Assembly (NCBI GenBank): GCA_017511605.1
Contig: JAFWJL010000002.1
Location: forward strand, 1 to 64,000
Source of the DNA: Bacilli bacterium
Lineage (GTDB): Bacteria; Bacillota_I; Bacilli_A; RF39; UBA660
Direction of reading: 5' to 3'
DNA: 64,000 nucleotides
Part shown: positions 60,520-64,000 of the stretch, piece by piece
Position numbering within the stretch: the stretch's first letter is position 1
Layout of the letters: each line of letters starts with the position of its first letter
Translations under genes and position numbers: made by a program
Notes under the pieces: model-generated
What the model saw: the letters and a program-made list of their open reading frames with translations, nothing else
Database searches by the model: none
What the model was told of the DNA's origin: nothing

Positions 60520-62301
60520 TTATTTTATAACATATGGATTGTTTGCTGTACCTTCTCCGCTACTTATCGTAGTGTCTTTCTTTGCAAATGCTACTATTCT
60601 AGATCCTAATTCTACATCATACCCTATCTTATCATTAATTGGGTATCCGTTAATACCTATTGCAGCACCTGTTCTTTCTTTTTGTGATGTATTTATCATC
60701 CAATATGCATTTGTAGCAATATTTTGTGGTTGTGCACTAAATATTTCATACATATCAGGAGCAGATAACTTAACACTATATTTTTCTTTCTTCGTCTCTT
60801 CCCCATATATAATTTTATTTTTATATATTGGAACACTTATTTCATGCTTTACAAAATGTTTAGTGTTTATAAATTCAGCAAGACGATTATTAATAATGTA
60901 ACCTACACTAGTTTTATCAGTTGGATTATAAACTATTTTTTCAGATGAACTTGTAGGAGCTACTAAAATATCATCTATAGTAAAATCACTAATAACTTTT
61001 GTAGTTCCATCATTATTTGTCTTTATAATTCTATAAGTATCACCATCTATTGAAATATACTCACCAGTAAATCTTTCATTTAATAATGATCCACCTTTTG
61101 CTTTCTTCACATCACCAAATACATATGGATCTTCCTTAGTACCATCACCACTAGTTATTAAAGTTCCACCCTTTATAACCATCATAGGACGTACTCCATA
61201 ATTATCATTAACATTATAAGCTACATATGCTTTTTTATTTTCATCAAGGAATAACCCTCTTGATGCATAAGCATTTTTCCTATCTTTTCCATTAGCTACC
61301 CAGCTTATAGAACTAGGTCTCATAAAGTTTTCTTCACCTTTACTAGCCTTATTAATATCTATTACTGAAGGTATATACACATTTCTTTCTTTTGTATATC
61401 CTGAACACTTAGTAGTATCTAATGTTGTATCAGTAAGAGTCATATTACAATATTTAGATTTAACTATTATCTTCTTAGCAAAATCATTTAAGTTATTGTA
61501 ATAATAATCTAACCATTTATCCAACTTAGAATAATTAACATTAGCTATATCTTCATCACTAACTATAATTACATTATCATTATTATCGATTCCATACACT
61601 CTGAATACCATATTAGAAAGTCTTATATAATTATCTAAAGGCTCTCCAGTAAAGATTTTAGCTTCTTTTAAAGTTTTCTTAATAGTACTATTTAATTTTT
61701 GTACTACTTCAACTTCTCTTGTAACAATAGTTTTATTATTTAAACTATCAAGTACTGTATAAGTAATTTCATATGTACCAATTTTAGAAGTATCAACTTC
61801 ACCTTTGATTTCTACTTTCTTAACATCAATCTTACCATCAGTATTATCAACTACACTCTTAACTCCAGCTTCTTTATATTTATCACCTTTACCAACTGAA
61901 ATCTTTTCATCTCCGTTTAAAGTAATAACTGGTCCTTTATGATCTACTGTAGAAGATAAAACTCCACATTCTAGATATGTATAGTATTTATATTCTCCAT
62001 TTACTCTTCTTACTTTTACCCAACTATTTTCAATTGAACAAGTCTTATTTGTATATGGAATATATAAATCATTCTTAATAAATGCTTTATGATATAAAGT
62101 CTTTAATGTAACTGTCTTAACATTCTCACCTGTTGGTAGTTGATTACTATTAAGTTCAAAATATCTTTTTGCAGCATCTTCTAAACTTTTTTCATTTCTA
62201 TGAAAAGTAATCATAGGTGAAACAATTAAAAACCATACAAATACCAAAATAAGTGCAATAGTAATAATTAACTTAATTTTCTTCCACACCTCTTTATTCA
62301 T
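60520..62301 (-). CDS. Membrane-anchored surface protein, cluster bookend 2
   Basis: This 593-residue protein has one membrane helix (about 10-30), an outside module (about 35-115) matching the first module of the protein at 37621, and a DUF5011/Ig-like repeat (about 122-203: GPVITLNGDEKISVGKGDKY, SKIGTYEITYTVLDS). It ends with two tandem DUF6273-like domains, one closing in SGDGTKEDPYVF and the other in SGEGTANNPYVIK. The pairing at the two ends of the cluster suggests related parts of one surface structure. GGAGG precedes ATG 62301. Confidence 0.82.
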   Translation of the reverse strand: MNKEVWKKIKLIITIALILVFVWFLIVSPMITFHRNEKSLEDAAKRYFELNSNQLPTGENVKTVTLKTLYHKAFIKNDLYIPYTNKTCSIENSWVKVRRVNGEYKYYTYLECGVLSSTVDHKGPVITLNGDEKISVGKGDKYKEAGVKSVVDNTDGKIDVKKVEIKGEVDTSKIGTYEITYTVLDSLNNKTIVTREVEVVQKLNSTIKKTLKEAKIFTGEPLDNYIRLSNMVFRVYGIDNNDNVIIVSDEDIANVNYSKLDKWLDYYYNNLNDFAKKIIVKSKYCNMTLTDTTLDTTKCSGYTKERNVYIPSVIDINKASKGEENFMRPSSISWVANGKDRKNAYASRGLFLDENKKAYVAYNVNDNYGVRPMMVIKGGTLITSGDGTKEDPYVFGDVKKAKGGSLLNERFTGEYISIDGDTYRIIKTNNDGTTKVISDFTIDDILVAPTSSSEKIVYNPTDKTSVGYIINNRLAEFINTKHFVKHEISVPIYKNKIIYGEETKKEKYSVKLSAPDMYEIFSAQPQNIATNAYWMINTSQKERTGAAIGINGYPINDKIGYDVELGSRIVAFAKKDTTISSGEGTANNPYVIK

Positions 62302-62310
62302 AAATGCCTC

Positions 62311-63852
62311 CTAAAACAATTTATAAACATAATGCTTATCACGAACAATTAAATCAATGCTCATTTCTTTATACTCGACCCCGCCTGGTATTTTAATAAA
62401 AACAGTTTTTCCGTAGTAAGTTTTACTGATAGGATTTACTATATCTATCATACCTTCTACATCATTACTATCCTTATATATAAGTTTACCATATTGAGTC
62501 AAAAAGTCAATCATATTTTTAGATTCCCAAAGCTCAGAACCGAAATCTAATTTAAGTATTTTTTGGTCCCCTCCATATAGTGTATTTTTTTCATTACTAC
62601 ATCCACTAACAGTACACTCCCTAGTACTATATTCGAACCAATCTCCTATTGAATAATTATCAATAGAAATAATATCTCCTTTACTCATAAAATCAAGTTT
62701 TAAATCATCCTCTAAATTTAATTTAATAGGATCACTAATCTTACTCAAATCATTTATTTTTAATTTAATTTTTCTTAAATAACCATTTGATTCTTGATAA
62801 TATAATACAAAGCTATTTTTATCTAAATAATTATCTACTTTATAAACAACAATACAATTTAAAACTTCATCTCTTTTTAATTCTCTAACAGTTTCATAAG
62901 TATTACCTAAATCTTGAAATTCTTTAGCAAATACCTTATTTGTAGTCGTATAATCTTTTGTCTTATTCTTAATATGGAAATAATCTAATTTAACCTTTCT
63001 AGGAACAGAATTATTCTTAATAGTTAAATCTAGTATTATATAATTACTCTTTTTACTAATAATATTTCCTGTATAATCTTTATCAGTAAAATAAGTATTA
63101 TTTACTCTAAATGAATAACCATTTACATTATAGAACTGTCCCTCTTTATAAGATTTATGAGTTATAAAAACACTAGTATAAATTAACACTACAGTAATAA
63201 AAATAATTATTCCAAATACCCAATTACATATAAACTTATGTTCCTGATAAAAGTAATTTAAATATCTAGTAAATTTCTTAAAACCTCTCTTAAAACTATC
63301 TTTATCTAAAGAAATACCTATTTCTATTTCTTCCCTATCTTCTTCACTTAATTCTAAAAATTCTTGATCTGAATTAAAATTGAATTTCTTCATATCTAAC
63401 CCAAATACTCTCATAACATATATTCCAATAACAGGTAATTGAATTATTAAAAACATCGTTAATAAGTCTTTAGCCATTCTCAAATCTGTAGTTTCAACAT
63501 CAGTAGAATAAGAATTAAAGAAACTCTTGATTACTCCCAAAACTAAAAGTAATACAAAATATTGTATTATTGGCACTAAATATATTTTCCAAGGTTTTTT
63601 CTTATGATTTAATAAAAATAATATAGCTATACTTCCAACTATTAATAAAACTATTGAAAGAGTTAATAGCCAAGTAATGTGATTAGTTATAGGATCACTA
63701 AAAAAATCATATGTCCCTAACCTCATAAATTCATTAACGAAATTATTAACGTTAATTAATTGGTATAGGACATACAAACTAAGTATAAGTAAAAAGATAT
63801 GAATTTTTTTAAAATTCTTAATTAGGAAAGCATATGGTTTTCTAATAATCAT
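62311..63852 (-). CDS. Polytopic membrane protein with an outside-facing domain
   Basis: This 513-residue protein has about five membrane helices (about 17-37, 58-82, 92-112, 130-150, 205-228) and a strand-rich outside domain after residue 235 (FRVNNTYFTDKDYTG, YIILDLTIKNNSVPRKVKLDY, CTVSGCSNEKN) resembling DUF4352-type folds by eye. It is probably the first gene of the pilus/secretion operon in this window. GGGGTGG precedes ATG 63852. A weak TATACT (63883-63888) lies upstream. Confidence 0.72.
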   Translation of the reverse strand: MIIRKPYAFLIKNFKKIHIFLLILSLYVLYQLINVNNFVNEFMRLGTYDFFSDPITNHITWLLTLSIVLLIVGSIAILFLLNHKKKPWKIYLVPIIQYFVLLLVLGVIKSFFNSYSTDVETTDLRMAKDLLTMFLIIQLPVIGIYVMRVFGLDMKKFNFNSDQEFLELSEEDREEIEIGISLDKDSFKRGFKKFTRYLNYFYQEHKFICNWVFGIIIFITVVLIYTSVFITHKSYKEGQFYNVNGYSFRVNNTYFTDKDYTGNIISKKSNYIILDLTIKNNSVPRKVKLDYFHIKNKTKDYTTTNKVFAKEFQDLGNTYETVRELKRDEVLNCIVVYKVDNYLDKNSFVLYYQESNGYLRKIKLKINDLSKISDPIKLNLEDDLKLDFMSKGDIISIDNYSIGDWFEYSTRECTVSGCSNEKNTLYGGDQKILKLDFGSELWESKNMIDFLTQYGKLIYKDSNDVEGMIDIVNPISKTYYGKTVFIKIPGGVEYKEMSIDLIVRDKHYVYKLF

Positions 63853-63900
63853 ATCTATCCACCCCTATTCTCATCTTCTTTAAGTATACAATAAAATATT

Positions 63901-63925
63901 AAAAAATACTAGATTTTTCTAGCAT
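63901..63925 (-). terminator. Terminator overlapping the end of the partial gene
   Basis: ATGCTAGA/TCTAGTAT hairpin (one G-T pair) followed by six T. The TAG stop of the upstream gene lies in the right arm. Confidence 0.78.
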
Positions 63926-63998
63926 TTCTTTTAAGCCTAATTTTTATATCATAATTACTATTATAATTAATAAAATCTTCTCTTTCTAAGTTAAGTAC
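63909..63998 (-). CDS. C-terminal fragment of a gene cut by the window end
   Basis: Only the last 29 codons are visible (VLNLEREDFINYN...RLKRNARKI, TAG at 63909-63911). The basic tail is consistent with a cytoplasmic or membrane-associated protein. No family can be assigned. Confidence 0.55.
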   Translation of the reverse strand, partial: VLNLEREDFINYNSNYDIKIRLKRNARKI

Positions 63999-64000
63999 TA

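Noticed and set aside
60539..60901. Plus-strand open frame of 120 codons opposite the 593-residue surface protein
   Set aside because: It is antisense to a gene with domain support; no start signal was seen.
37621..63852. Integrative conjugative element
   Set aside because: No integrase, relaxase, oriT-like inverted repeats or attachment repeats were found; the tRNA genes at the window start are 37 kb away and unrelated.

Overview
The window is AT-rich bacterial DNA with strong Shine-Dalgarno sequences, the standard code (TGG for Trp) and frequent gene overlaps. It carries forespore sigma factor SigG, YunB, YlmC/YmxH, a YutH-like coat protein and SpoVID. The gene order echoes the yutI-yutH-yutD-yunB and sigG-ylmC neighbourhoods of Bacillus. 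Rubrerythrin, Asn-tRNA made through GatCAB, and two T-boxes also point to a monoderm, endospore-forming, probably anaerobic member of the Bacillota (Bacilli or a close relative). This placement is inferred from gene content only.

Layout. 1-220: three tRNA genes (Val, Thr, Tyr; minus strand). 0.3-6.2 kb: NFU Fe-S scaffold, sporulation genes, a DUF1292/coiled-coil pair and TrmL. 6.2-18 kb: U32 peptidase-like RNA hydroxylase, rubrerythrin, SpoVID, Lon, trigger factor, GalE, Nudix, and an anchored HExxH protein. 18-23 kb: a second DUF1292/coiled-coil pair, thioredoxin plus a thioredoxin-CcdA fusion, and cysteine desulfurase. 23-28.6 kb: gatC-gatA-gatB-aspS behind a T-box whose specifier reads AAC (Asn). 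28.7-30.7 kb: an acyl-CoA synthetase behind a T-box whose specifier reads ATC (Ile). 31-37.6 kb: rhomboid protease, TrpS, RmuC, a tandem pair of ORF6N genes (one frameshifted), a VTT membrane protein and a rhodanese.

37.6-64 kb is the most unusual part. About 25 consecutive minus-strand genes join a Tad/Flp-type pilus machine (TadA ATPase, TadB, TadC, CpaB, TadZ-like, pseudopilins and a 58-residue pilin-like protein at 52088-52264) to a conjugation-type type IV secretion machine (VirD4, VirB4 split into two genes, PrgI/VirB3, VirB6, two VirB2-like proteins). It also has a SpoIID + C39-like wall-remodelling protein, a class B sortase, a 1003-residue secreted Cys-rich protein and two related membrane-anchored surface proteins near the two ends. 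I see no relaxase, integrase or attachment site, so this looks like a resident cell-surface or secretion apparatus rather than an ordinary conjugative element. The small pilin-like gene and one VirB2-like gene each have their own near-consensus promoter, as expected for subunits needed in excess.

Most plus-strand open frames inside this cluster are shadows. The genuine plus-strand genes are nfu, two small membrane proteins (8955 and 9956), the rhomboid and trpS. No CRISPR array, insertion sequence, rRNA or replication origin was found.
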